This document shows positions 1 to 7,158 of a DNA stretch of 20,658 bases, in pieces; position 1 is the stretch's first letter, and every line of letters begins with the position of its first letter. Source of the DNA: Faecalitalea sp. UBA4312 (lineage in GTDB: Bacteria; Bacillota_I; Bacilli_A; Erysipelotrichales; Erysipelotrichaceae); NCBI GenBank assembly GCA_002394635.1, contig DGUK01000013.1, forward strand, positions 1-20,658, in the 5' to 3' direction. Under the pieces are notes generated by a model, which ran no database searches, was not told the origin of the DNA, and saw only the letters and a program-made list of their open reading frames with translations. The translations under genes were made by a program, and so were the position numbers.

Positions 1-756
1 TCTGCAAAATATATGCAGGAGAGCGTATGGGATATTGCCAGGATGCTGATGGCAATGCCGCGCATCAATAAACAGCTCAAACGCCTTCGCGAGAAAGGCT
101 ATCCGATAAAGAGCTTGCTCGATATAGTGCAGAATGACAATGATACAAATACGATCGTTTACACTTCGAAGTACTTCCAGCCGTGTTCGGAAACATTCTC
201 TGACAAGTATCATTTCATTGGACCATCTATCCGACCTATCATCAAGCCTATGGAAAAGACCTCGGATAAGCTTGTTTATATTTCGATGGGAACTGTCAAT
301 CACAACAAGGAATTCTACCGTAACTGTATACATGTACTAGGACAGACGGACTGGCAGGTTATCATCTCTATGGGAACAAATCCTGAGTGTTATGACCAGC
401 TGCCGGAAAATATACAAATCTACGATTCAGTGGATCAGATGGCGGTTCTTTCCATTGCCGATGCATTCATCACACATTGCGGGATGAATTCTGCTTCGGA
501 AGGTTTATATTTCCAAGTACCCCTGATTCTGTTTCCGCAGACACCGGAGCAAAATGCTGTAGCTAAGAGAGTCGAAGAACTTGGTGCCGGTTTGCGATTG
601 ACTTCGATTTCTGAACAAGCAATTTTGCAGGCCTTGCAGCAGATCCTGAATGAACCTGGATATAAAAACAATGCTTCTAAGATATCCGAAAGCTTCCGGT
701 CTTGCGGCGGTGCTGCAGAGGCCCAATTGTTTTTGGAACAGATTGCCGGTGAATAG
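1..756 (+). CDS. GT1-family UDP-glycosyltransferase (YjiC/MGT type), 3' part
   Basis: The frame is open through base 1, so the gene starts upstream; about 251 C-terminal residues are visible of a protein that is usually about 390-400 long. What remains is the C-terminal nucleotide-sugar-binding Rossmann half. It has the beta-strand with SMGT (near window residue 95) and the donor-binding signature HCGMNSASEGL, then PLILFPQTPEQ and NAVAKRVEELGAG, all typical of macrolide-type and bacterial UDP-glucosyl/glucuronosyl transferases. Known for the family: transfer of a sugar from a UDP-sugar to a small hydrophobic acceptor in the cytosol. The acceptor cannot be read from this half, and the acceptor-binding N-terminal domain is outside the window. 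It ends with TAG, and a terminator hairpin begins 16 bp later, so this TAG is a true stop. Confidence 0.88.
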   Translation, partial: SAKYMQESVWDIARMLMAMPRINKQLKRLREKGYPIKSLLDIVQNDNDTNTIVYTSKYFQPCSETFSDKYHFIGPSIRPIIKPMEKTSDKLVYISMGTVNHNKEFYRNCIHVLGQTDWQVIISMGTNPECYDQLPENIQIYDSVDQMAVLSIADAFITHCGMNSASEGLYFQVPLILFPQTPEQNAVAKRVEELGAGLRLTSISEQAILQALQQILNEPGYKNNASKISESFRSCGGAAEAQLFLEQIAGE

Positions 757-772
757 CTAGCGTGCATAGATA

Positions 773-800
773 AAGGGCCTTTAAGAGGCCCTTCCTTTAT
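773..800 (+). terminator. Terminator hairpin between convergent genes
   Basis: An 8-bp stem (AAGGGCCT at 773-780, AGGCCCTT at 786-793) with a 5-nt loop is followed by a pyrimidine/T-rich tail. It ends the glycosyltransferase transcript. The hairpin overlaps the last codons of the minus-strand GNAT gene, whose stop is at 781-783, so it may serve both directions. The tail on the minus side (TTTATCT) is weaker. Confidence 0.7.
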
Positions 801-1041
801 TGTATAGATTTTTGGCATAACTGCAGACAAGAATGATGTTTGCGTCTTCCTTTTTGCCCTGATCATAAACACATTGTACCAATGCTTTCCCTATTCCTTG
901 TCCACCATAGGCCGGATCTACCTTCGTGTGCATGATCGTCCACTCTTTATCGACGATCTGTATTTCACAAACACCAACCTGTTTCCCATGATCATACGCT
1001 GCCGCTCTTTGTTGATCCTTTTCAAAATGAATATCTATCAT
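781..1041 (-). CDS. Small YjdJ-like GNAT acetyltransferase
   Basis: This 86-residue protein is a minimal GCN5-related acyltransferase of the short YjdJ type. The acetyl-CoA pyrophosphate-binding loop GGQGIGKA lies at residues 46-53, preceded by the beta4 strand HTKVDPAY. A C-terminal CSYAKN segment (73-78) is the usual family ending. The acceptor substrate is unknown for the family. It starts 29 bp after the hcp stop with no promoter between, so it is probably the third gene of the ferredoxin-hcp operon. Its Shine-Dalgarno AAAGGAT sits in the 3' arm of a tiny hairpin (ATCC-GAAA-GGAT, about 1049-1060), which could modulate initiation. Family assignment is firm; function is not. Confidence 0.85.
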   Translation of the reverse strand: MIDIHFEKDQQRAAAYDHGKQVGVCEIQIVDKEWTIMHTKVDPAYGGQGIGKALVQCVYDQGKKEDANIILVCSYAKNLYNKGRAS

Positions 1042-1070
1042 TCTTTACATCCTTTCGGATATTAGATTTT

Positions 1071-2711
1071 TTATGCATTTCCGATCAGCTTTGTCAGATC
1101 TTCATCTACTGTGCCGATCCCGGAAATACCAAAGTTTTCCACAAGGACTTTTGTTACATTTTCCGATAAAAAGGCTGGTAATGTTGGTCCCAGATGAATA
1201 TTTTTGACACCTAGATACAACAAAGCTAACAGAACGATGACCGCTTTCTGTTCATACCAGGCAATATTAAATACGATTGGAAGATCGTTAATATCCTGCA
1301 ATCCAAAGATTTCCTGTAGTTTTAAAGCAATCAGAGCCAGAGAATAAGAATCGTTACACTGTCCGGCATCGAGCACTCTTGGAATTCCATCAATATCTCC
1401 CAGTGGTAGTTTGTTGTATTTATACTTCGCACATCCCGCCGTAAGAATAACTACATCCTTAGGAAGCTTTTGGGCAAACTCCCGGTAATAGTCTCTGGAT
1501 TTCATACGCCCGTCACAGCCAGCCATCACCACAAATTTACGAATAGCGCCGGACCGAACAGCGTCGACAACCTTATCCGCCAATGCGAAAACCTGTTCAT
1601 GCGCAAAACCTCCCACAAGGGTACCGGTTTCCAGCTCTTCCGGTGCTTCACAGGTTTTTGCCTGTTCGATCATCGGAGAAAAGTCCTTTGTCTCTCCGTA
1701 TTTTCCATCGATATGTCGGATGCCCGGAACGCCTGTTGCTCCTGTTGTCCATAAACGATCCCGATAACTAGCCAAAGGCGGCACCACACAGTTGGTGGTC
1801 ATTAAGATCGGACCGTGAAACTTCTCGAACTCTTCTCTTTGTTTCCACCAGGCATTGCCGTAATTGCCAGCAAAGTGCGGATACTTTTTAAATGCCGGAT
1901 AATACTGAGCAGGTAACATTTCCGAATGCGTATATACATCCACACCGGTTCCGACAGTCTGTTCCAGCAGCATTTCCAGATCCTTTAGATCATGTCCCGA
2001 AATCAGAATACCAGGATTCTTTCGTACACCAATATCCACAGTTGTAATCTCCGGATGCCCATATCTATCCGTATTGGCTGTATCCAGCTCTGCCATACCC
2101 TGCACACCATATTTTCCTGTTTCCATGGTTAACGCAATCAGATCTTCCATGCTCAGACTGTCATCCAGCGTTTTAGCTAAAGTGCTTTGTATAAACGCAT
2201 CCACATCTTCATTATCTCTTAACAAAGCATTGGCATGCTTTGTATAAGCAGCCAGCCCCTTCAGTCCATATGTGATCAGCTCCCGCAAAGAACGGATATC
2301 TTCGTTCTCTGTCTCTAATACACCGACAGATGCTGCCTTTGTTTCAAACTCATCGGGTTCTCCACGCCAGAAAGCTGCTTCCGGCAGACTTGAAGCATCC
2401 GTTACCTGCATTAACAGCTCCGTTTTCTTGTCCAGTGTCGCTTCCACACGTCGGCTCAGTGCCTCTTTATCAAAATTTGCGTTTGTGATCGTCGTAAATA
2501 AATTCATCGTCACCAGATGATTCACTGTTTTATCAACGGATTTTTTTTCCTTTCGTAATTGTGTCGTAACGGTCGATAATCCTTTCGTAACATAGATCAA
2601 TAAATCCTGCATACCGGCTACATCCGGTTTCTTTCCGCATACACCGGAAACAGTACAGCCCTTTCCTCCGGCTGTTTCCTGGCATTGATAACAAAACATT
2701 TTATTTTTCAT
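1071..2711 (-). CDS. hcp: Hybrid cluster protein (hydroxylamine/NO reductase)
   Basis: A 546-residue hybrid cluster protein, full length for the family. The N-terminal cluster ligands are C7, C10, C19 and C25 (spacing CX2CX8CX5C), the arrangement of the Desulfovibrio-type enzymes rather than the enterobacterial one. Hybrid-cluster ligand motifs are all present: GHDLKDLE and its following Glu, [35 protein letters not shown] and the late WYEQKAV. Known activity: high-affinity NO reduction and hydroxylamine reduction in the anaerobic cytosol, fed by a small iron-sulfur partner. I chose the ATG at 2711 because AGGAGG precedes it by 7 nt and the N-terminus then fits the family; an upstream GTG/ATG frame extension adds 16 atypical residues. 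Start and ferredoxin stop overlap as ATGA. Confidence 0.96.
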   Translation of the reverse strand: MKNKMFCYQCQETAGGKGCTVSGVCGKKPDVAGMQDLLIYVTKGLSTVTTQLRKEKKSVDKTVNHLVTMNLFTTITNANFDKEALSRRVEATLDKKTELLMQVTDASSLPEAAFWRGEPDEFETKAASVGVLETENEDIRSLRELITYGLKGLAAYTKHANALLRDNEDVDAFIQSTLAKTLDDSLSMEDLIALTMETGKYGVQGMAELDTANTDRYGHPEITTVDIGVRKNPGILISGHDLKDLEMLLEQTVGTGVDVYTHSEMLPAQYYPAFKKYPHFAGNYGNAWWKQREEFEKFHGPILMTTNCVVPPLASYRDRLWTTGATGVPGIRHIDGKYGETKDFSPMIEQAKTCEAPEELETGTLVGGFAHEQVFALADKVVDAVRSGAIRKFVVMAGCDGRMKSRDYYREFAQKLPKDVVILTAGCAKYKYNKLPLGDIDGIPRVLDAGQCNDSYSLALIALKLQEIFGLQDINDLPIVFNIAWYEQKAVIVLLALLYLGVKNIHLGPTLPAFLSENVTKVLVENFGISGIGTVDEDLTKLIGNA

Positions 2712-2914
2712 CTGTTTTCCTCCTGATGCTCTTTTTCCTGGATTGCCCCTACTGGACATCCTTCAATAGCTTCCCTCACCAATTGATGGTTCTTCTCCGT
2801 AGTTTCTGTTATAGCCTGTGCTTTCCCATTCTCATTCATCACAAAGATGTCAGGTGCTGTTGCCACACATAAACCACATCCGATACAATCATTCTGGTCG
2901 ACATGAGCTCTCAT
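2708..2914 (-). CDS. Small single-cluster [4Fe-4S] ferredoxin
   Basis: A 68-residue ferredoxin with one cluster-binding set: C10, C13, C16 and, after an insertion of about 36 residues, C53 in a GCPVGAI context. This is the Fer4_13/Fer4_15-type monocluster ferredoxin of Gram-positive bacteria. It starts from an ATG with GGAGG seven to eight bases upstream, and its TGA overlaps the hcp ATG by four bases (ATGA), which implies translational coupling. Inference: it is the dedicated electron donor of Hcp, doing the job that the Hcr reductase does in enterobacteria; no hcr gene is visible. It is the first gene of the operon and lies behind the candidate HcpR-type promoter. Confidence 0.93.
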   Translation of the reverse strand: MRAHVDQNDCIGCGLCVATAPDIFVMNENGKAQAITETTEKNHQLVREAIEGCPVGAIQEKEHQEENR

Positions 2915-2941
2915 GGTTCGTCCTCCTCTCTGATTCGATTG

Positions 2942-2954
2942 TTCCTTTATTATA
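2942..2954 (-). promoter_or_regulatory. Promoter -10 of the ferredoxin-hcp operon
   Basis: On the minus strand a perfect TATAAT lies at 2954-2949, predicting a start near 2942 and a leader of about 28 nt before the ATG. No recognisable -35 hexamer sits 16-18 bp upstream. An inverted repeat occupies that place instead, so the promoter looks activator-dependent. Confidence 0.7.
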
Positions 2955-2975
2955 ATGATGCATCCGTTTTATGTC

Positions 2976-2991
2976 TGTATCTGAGGATACA
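2976..2991. promoter_or_regulatory. Crp/Fnr-type (HcpR-like) operator upstream of ferredoxin-hcp
   Basis: A perfect inverted repeat, TGTATC-N4-GATACA, is centred at 2983.5. It is 41.5 bp upstream of the start predicted from the -10 box, exactly the class II activator position used by Crp/Fnr proteins. Known: HcpR, a Crp/Fnr-family NO sensor, activates hcp genes in many anaerobes through TGT-half-site palindromes of this length. Assignment to HcpR is inference; no such regulator gene is in the window. Confidence 0.6.
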
Positions 2992-3093
2992 ACTATTGTT
3001 ATTTTTAACATTATCTTTTTTCCTATTTTCTTCTGTCGTTGAAAAACTGACTGTTTTAATCTACAAAAATAATTAAGAATCCCTAATAATTCA

Positions 3094-3122
3094 TTGACAA
3101 ACCTTTCCTTTTTCTCTAGAAT
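3094..3122 (+). promoter_or_regulatory. Sigma-A promoter of the T-box/oxidoreductase operon
   Basis: A perfect TTGACA (3094-3099), 17-bp spacer and TAGAAT (3117-3122) give a near-consensus housekeeping promoter. The predicted start is about 3129, just before the T-box leader. Together with the divergent ferredoxin-hcp promoter, it accounts for the first part of the 507-bp gene-free stretch 2915-3421; the T-box fills the rest. Confidence 0.85.
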
Positions 3123-3128
3123 TATTTT

Positions 3129-3398
3129 TAACAATCGAATAAACCAGTCTGTCCAAAAAAACGAAGATGGAGACAGTAGAGCAGAAACGTCGTTAAAGAG
3201 AGCTGATGGTAGGTGAAAATCAGTACAAAGTCCTGCTTGAATATCACTCCGGAGTTGCGACCTGAACACCAATGTAAGTAAGCGTCGACGGTTTTCCCCG
3301 TTACAAGAAGCGCATATGTTGGTATGCAGTCATCAAATGGGTGGTACAGCGAAAGAGCAGAATAGGCTTTCGTCCCTAGGGGATGGAAGCCTTTTTAT
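3129..3398 (+). ncRNA. T-box riboswitch leader, probable isoleucine (AUC) specifier
   Basis: The leader has the landmarks of a Gram-positive T-box. Stem I has an AGAGAG bulge (about 3197-3202) and a distal hairpin CTGAT/ATCAG around GGTAGGTGAAA. The specifier region GAATATCACTCC (3239-3250) follows. The T-box core AAATGGGTGGTACAGCG lies at 3335-3351, with its partner CGTCCC at 3371-3376. In the usual register before ACT, the specifier is ATC at 3243-3245, an isoleucine codon; C-ending specifiers are the rule. UAU (Tyr) in another register is the main alternative. Known mechanism: uncharged tRNA binds the specifier and the T-box core, stabilises the antiterminator and lets transcription continue. 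The oxidoreductase genes would therefore be expressed when Ile-tRNA is uncharged. Confidence 0.88.
3364..3396 (+). terminator. T-box attenuator terminator
   Basis: A 13-bp stem (arms 3364-3376 and 3380-3392, two G-U type pairs, 3-nt loop TAG) is followed directly by a T run (3392-3396). The 5' arm contains the CGTCCC that also pairs with the T-box core, giving the mutually exclusive terminator/antiterminator switch. The porC-type ATG follows 26 nt later. Confidence 0.85.
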
Positions 3399-3421
3399 GT
3401 ACATGACAGGGAGGAAGAAAA

Positions 3422-4000
3422 ATGAAAAAAGACATGGTTGAGATCCGTTGGCACGGACGCGGAGGCCAAGGCGCCAAAACAGCCTGCCTGCTGCTGGCAG
3501 ACGCTGCTTTTGCCTCAGGAAAATATGTGCAAGGCTTCCCGGAATATGGACCAGAACGTATGGGGGCTCCGATCACCGCATACAATCGTATCAGTGATAC
3601 ACCTTGTTCGATCCATTCCAATATCTATGAACCAGATTATGTGGTGGTTGTGGATGAATCTTTGCTGGATTCCGTAGATGTAACAGCCGGCCTGGATCCG
3701 GAAGGTGGTATTCTGATCAATTCCGGCAAAGAACCGAATGAATTAAGAGAGAAACTTAACGGTTATACCGGTAATGTCTATACGATCGATGCACGGGCAA
3801 TCAGTGAAAAATACTTAGGAAGGTATTTTCCGAATACGCCGATGTTAGCCGGGATCGTCAAGGTCAGCGGGGTTCTGGAACAAGGCCAGTTTATCGCGGA
3901 TATGCAGGATTCGTTCCATCATAAGTTTGCGACAAAACCGCAGGTGATCGAAGGCAACATGAATTGTCTGATCCGTTCAATGAGGGAGGTTAAAAAATGA
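3422..4000 (+). CDS. porC: 2-oxoacid:ferredoxin oxidoreductase, gamma subunit
   Basis: A 192-residue gamma subunit, normal length. The hallmark N-terminal RWHGRGGQGAKTA (residues 9-21) and GFPEYGPERMGAP (about 39-51) are the conserved motifs of the gamma domain of pyruvate/2-oxoacid ferredoxin oxidoreductases. Known role: structural subunit of the (alpha-beta-gamma-delta) complex that interconverts a 2-oxoacid plus CoA with acyl-CoA plus CO2 and reduced ferredoxin in the cytosol. GGGAGG stands 7-8 nt before the ATG. Its TGA overlaps the next ATG (ATGA, 3997-4000). It is first in a gamma-delta-alpha-beta operon under a T-box. The symbol is by family type; the true substrate is open. Confidence 0.92.
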   Translation: MKKDMVEIRWHGRGGQGAKTACLLLADAAFASGKYVQGFPEYGPERMGAPITAYNRISDTPCSIHSNIYEPDYVVVVDESLLDSVDVTAGLDPEGGILINSGKEPNELREKLNGYTGNVYTIDARAISEKYLGRYFPNTPMLAGIVKVSGVLEQGQFIADMQDSFHHKFATKPQVIEGNMNCLIRSMREVKK

Positions 4001-4302
4001 TCCACGCAAAAGATATCAATGAACAGTCTCCGTGGCAGGAAATGACACCAGGTGGAGAAATCTATGAAGGAGGAACAGCCCGCATGACATTAACCGGTCA
4101 ATGGCGGTCCGATGTACCTGTATGGATGCAGGATCAATGCAAACAGTGTTTAATGTGCGTTCCGTTCTGTCCGGATTCCTCCATACCGGTTGTCAACGGA
4201 AAACGTACCGATTTTGATTATGATCATTGTAAAGGATGCGGCATCTGTATGTCTGCTTGTCCTTTTGAAGCGATTCGTATGGAAAAGGAGGTACATGACT
4301 AA
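3997..4302 (+). CDS. porD: 2-oxoacid:ferredoxin oxidoreductase, delta (ferredoxin) subunit
   Basis: A 101-residue 2x[4Fe-4S] ferredoxin-like subunit. The first cluster set is C48, C51, C54 and C58; the second is C78, C81, C84 and C88, each the last followed by Pro (two CX2CX2CX3CP motifs). This is the electron exit module of four-subunit pyruvate-type oxidoreductases. The N-terminal extension with PGG and TGQWRSDVPVW is typical of PorD. The stop TAA and the next ATG share one base (TAATG), with AAAGGAGG just upstream for the alpha gene. All ligands are intact. Confidence 0.93.
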   Translation: MIHAKDINEQSPWQEMTPGGEIYEGGTARMTLTGQWRSDVPVWMQDQCKQCLMCVPFCPDSSIPVVNGKRTDFDYDHCKGCGICMSACPFEAIRMEKEVHD

Positions 4303-5501
4303 TGAGCATTCGTGAACGTCTTTCCGGAAATGAAGCTATTGCCTATGCGATGCGACAGATCAATCCGGATGTATTTGTAGCTTTTCCTATTACGCCATCG
4401 ACAGAAATCCCACAATATTTTGCCTAGTATGTCGCTAACGGACAGGTAGATACAGAATATGTTACGGTTGAAAGTGAGCACTCTTCCATGTCCACATGTA
4501 TCGGTGCTGCAGCTGCAGGTGCCCGCGCTGTAACGGCTACTTCATCTGCCGGATTGGCTTTTATGTATGAAGTATTGTATGTAGCTGCCTCCAGCAGGCT
4601 GCCGATTACACTAGCCTGTGTCAACCGTACTCTGACAGGTCCGATCAATATCAACAATGACCATTCTGATTCTATGGGGGCTCGTGATTCCGGGTGGATC
4701 CAGATTTATGCCGAAAACAACCAGGAGGCTTATGATAACTATCTGCAGGCAATGCGTATTTCGGAAACACCGGATGTTCGTCTGCCGATCATGATCTGTC
4801 AGGATGGATTCATCACTTCGCATGCCGTGGAAAATATCCTGTTGGAAGAAGACGATGCGGTCAAAAAATTTGTCGGAGAATATAATCCGGAGCATGCGTT
4901 GATTGGCAGGGATCATCCTCTGGCTGTCGGTCCCTATGATACTTGTCCTTATTGCATGGAACACAAAGTACAACAGGCAGAGGCGATGAAAAATGCTAAG
5001 CGGGCAGTATTGGAAGTGGCAGCTGATTTTGAAAAAACATTTGGCAGAAAATATGGATTCTTTGAAGAATATAAGATGGAGGATGCCGAAATTGCTCTAG
5101 TGCTGATCGGCTCGACGGCGGGAACCGCCAAGGTGTGCATCGATCAGTTACGTGCCCAAGGTATCAAAGCCGGCTTGATCAAGATCCGCGTCTTCCGACC
5201 GTTCCCGGCGGAAGAAATCGCATCTGCTTTATCCCATGTGAAAGTCGTAGCTGTGATGGATAAATCCGAAGGCTACAGCTCTGCCGGTGGTCCATTATTT
5301 GCGGAAGTGGCTGGTGCCTGCTTCGATCTGGAAACCCATCCAAAGATGATCGATGTTGTGTATGGTCTGGCCGGGCGTGATGTCACTGTGCAGGATATCG
5401 AAAAAGTATATCGCCATTTGTTGAAGATTTTAGAAACCGGCATCACCGGTCCTCGATATATCCATATGGGACAAAGAAGCTCCCAAAAGGAGGTATTCTG
5501 A
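4302..5501 (+). pseudogene. porA: 2-oxoacid:ferredoxin oxidoreductase alpha subunit with in-frame TAG
   Basis: From the ATG at 4302 (good SD AAAGGAGG) the frame encodes a full alpha subunit of 400 codons including the stop, but codon 42 is TAG (4425-4427). Before it lie 41 normal residues including FPITPSTEI, the substrate/TPP-site loop. After it the frame continues without defect through TVESEHSS, NRTLTGPININNDHSD (a pyruvate-type rather than branched-chain-type motif), GARDSGWIQ and the C-terminal domain. TAG stands where CAG (Gln) would be a natural reading, one transition away. Restarting at a downstream Met (4488) would lack the PITPST loop and has no SD. So either the gene is inactivated by one mutation, the base is a sequencing error, or the codon is suppressed. 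I score it as a pseudogene because no recoding signal is visible. Confidence 0.85.
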
Positions 5502-5502
5502 T

Positions 5503-6438
5503 ATGGCTTATAATTTACGAAAAGAACTTCAAAAGCCGGAACGCTTCGTAGCCGGGCATCGCTTATGCGCCGGATGCGGGGCCGGAATTACATGCCGTGC
5601 CATGATGCGTGCACTGGATGAAGGCGATAAAGCGGTCATTACCAATGCGACCGGATGTCTGGAAGTCTCTTCCTTTCAATATCCATATACAGCTTGGGAA
5701 GACAGTTATATTCATTCCGCCTTCGAAAACGCTTCGGCTACAGCCTGTGGTGTAGAAGCAGCTTATAAAGCTTTGAAAAAAAGAGGAAAAGTCAAAGAAA
5801 ACTATAAATTCTTGACCATCGGTGGCGATGGTGGTACCTATGATATTGGCTTCCAATCCTTATCCGGCGCTATGGAACGCGGTCATGACATGACCTACTT
5901 CTGCTACGATAATGAAGCCTATATGAACACAGGAATCCAACGTTCTTCCTCCACTCCGCAATTTGCTTCTGCTACGACAACACCGGCCGGTTCGGTATCC
6001 ACGGGAAAAAAGCAGAATAAAAAGAACTTAACAGAAATCATGGCGGCGCACAATCTGCCATATGTTGCACAGACTACCTTCTTGGGGAATTTCAAAGATT
6101 TCCATGAAAAAGCCCATAAAGCAATTTATACAGAAGGCCCATGTTTTGTGAATGTACTGGCACCATGTCCTCGCGGTTGGCAGTACCCGGCACATTTACT
6201 GCCGCAAATCTGCAAAATGGCAGTAGAAACATGTGTATGGCCTCTCTATGAAATCATTGATGGAAAATGGTACCTGACCTACCGTCCGAGAAAGAAACTG
6301 CCGGTGGAAGAATTCATGAAGATGCAGGGTCGTTTCAAGCACTGCTTCCTACCGGGTAATGAATGGACCATTCAGACAGCCCAGGAATATGTTGACCAGC
6401 AATGGGAAACATTATTGGAAAAATGTGAAAACATTTAA
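5503..6438 (+). CDS. porB: 2-oxoacid:ferredoxin oxidoreductase, beta subunit
   Basis: A 311-residue TPP-binding beta subunit, full length. Proximal cluster cysteines are C22 and C25 (LCAGCG), C52 (TGCLE) and C222 (APCPRGW). The TPP/Mg motif is GGDGGTYDIG (107-116) with the downstream CYDNEAYMNTGIQRSS. It begins one base after the alpha stop, with an AGGAGGT SD inside the alpha 3' end, so its translation does not strictly need alpha, although early termination in alpha could reduce it through polarity. The YDNEAYMNTG and NDHSD-type context across the subunits favours pyruvate or 2-oxobutyrate over branched-chain acids. No obvious strong terminator follows. Confidence 0.93.
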   Translation: MAYNLRKELQKPERFVAGHRLCAGCGAGITCRAMMRALDEGDKAVITNATGCLEVSSFQYPYTAWEDSYIHSAFENASATACGVEAAYKALKKRGKVKENYKFLTIGGDGGTYDIGFQSLSGAMERGHDMTYFCYDNEAYMNTGIQRSSSTPQFASATTTPAGSVSTGKKQNKKNLTEIMAAHNLPYVAQTTFLGNFKDFHEKAHKAIYTEGPCFVNVLAPCPRGWQYPAHLLPQICKMAVETCVWPLYEIIDGKWYLTYRPRKKLPVEEFMKMQGRFKHCFLPGNEWTIQTAQEYVDQQWETLLEKCENI

Positions 6439-6449
6439 AACTACATTAA

Positions 6450-7117
6450 AATCTGTGTCTGGTCCTGCTTATTCTTGTATGCAGCTGTTCTCATGTTATA
6501 CCACAGGCAGAAGAAAAGGAGCCATTTTCTGCTAATAACCAATAGGAAACGGACACTTCATCAGATCCTGTTAAATCAAAAAAAGTAGAAGCTTTAGACA
6601 TAACGGATACAGAAAATACTCTGCAAATAAGAAGGATCCAACAAGAAAACCCTATTATTGCTCTATAACATGTGTACAGATAACTTTGGAATATTTTGGT
6701 ATCCACAAAAACCAGAACGAGCTGGCAGCGGCGATGAACACAAAATTGCCAGATGATCAGACCGGATGGCTGGGTACATATGATTATGAGCTTGTCTCCT
6801 ATCTCAACAATCAGTTGCTTGGAGGCCAGCCACAAAGTGAGACAGATGCCGGTTATGGTCTGCAATCTTTGACTATTCAAGATTACAATGATACGACCCT
6901 TCAGTTATTTAAATACCGGATCATTCATAATATCAAAGATGGATATCCTTCTTTTATACAAATTCAGGTCGATGACTTGTTTGGTAATGACAGCAATATA
7001 GAAACAACCTTTACGTTTTTGGATCCGTATTTCAGCGCCCAGGAGGGATTTACGGTTTCTTCCGAACAGCTGTTTCATGCAATGATCATCAGTGATGAGC
7101 CTTCCTGCATCTGGTAA
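6450..7117 (+). pseudogene. Decayed secreted C39-like cysteine peptidase
   Basis: Two frames together make one recognisable product. The first frame (6450 to about 6652) gives a hydrophobic, Cys-ending leader (LCLVLLILVCSC) like a lipoprotein signal and then an acidic spacer ending RIQQENP. It has no start codon in place and carries a TAG at 6543-6545. One missing base near 6652 then shifts to the frame giving YYCSITC-VQITLEYFGIHKNQNELA, with the Cys/Tyr context of the C39_2 papain-like fold, and runs to TAA at 7115-7117. The late DPYFSAQEGFTV matches the family's D-P segment, but the GH-x-V stretch with the catalytic His is not visible. Missing start, stop codon, frameshift and lost His all point to decay. 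It occupies what would otherwise be a gene-free gap. Confidence 0.6.
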
Positions 7118-7124
7118 CAAAAGA

Positions 7125-7150
7125 AAAGTCGGTTCTTTCGAATCGACTTT
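7125..7150. terminator. Bidirectional terminator between convergent units
   Basis: An 11-bp stem (AAAGTCGGTTC at 7125-7135, GAATCGACTTT at 7140-7150, one G-T pair) with TTTC loop has T-rich tails both ways (ATTATTTATT on plus, TTTTCTTTTG on minus). It serves the oxidoreductase/peptidase side and the nucleotidyltransferase gene. Confidence 0.85.
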
Positions 7151-7158
7151 ATTATTTA

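Noticed and set aside
435..872. 145-residue minus-strand frame across the glycosyltransferase end
   Set aside because: It is antisense to conserved glycosyltransferase motifs and crosses the terminator; its composition is that of a shadow frame.
2712..2759. Upstream-extended hcp start
   Set aside because: The extension runs into the ferredoxin coding end, lacks an SD, and the ATG at 2711 has AGGAGG with good spacing.
2889..3272. 127-residue minus-strand frame over the T-box leader and promoter
   Set aside because: It lies antisense to a clear T-box and both promoters, has low-complexity composition and no family resemblance.
4425..4427. Idea that TAG is reassigned as a sense codon in this genome
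   Set aside because: TAG ends the glycosyltransferase (terminator 16 bp later), the RHH-like gene (inside a terminator loop) and the symporter at family-typical C-termini, so general reassignment is unlikely.
6491..6880. 129-residue minus-strand frame in the gap after the beta subunit
   Set aside because: The plus strand carries recognisable peptidase remnants over the same region, and this frame shows no known motif.
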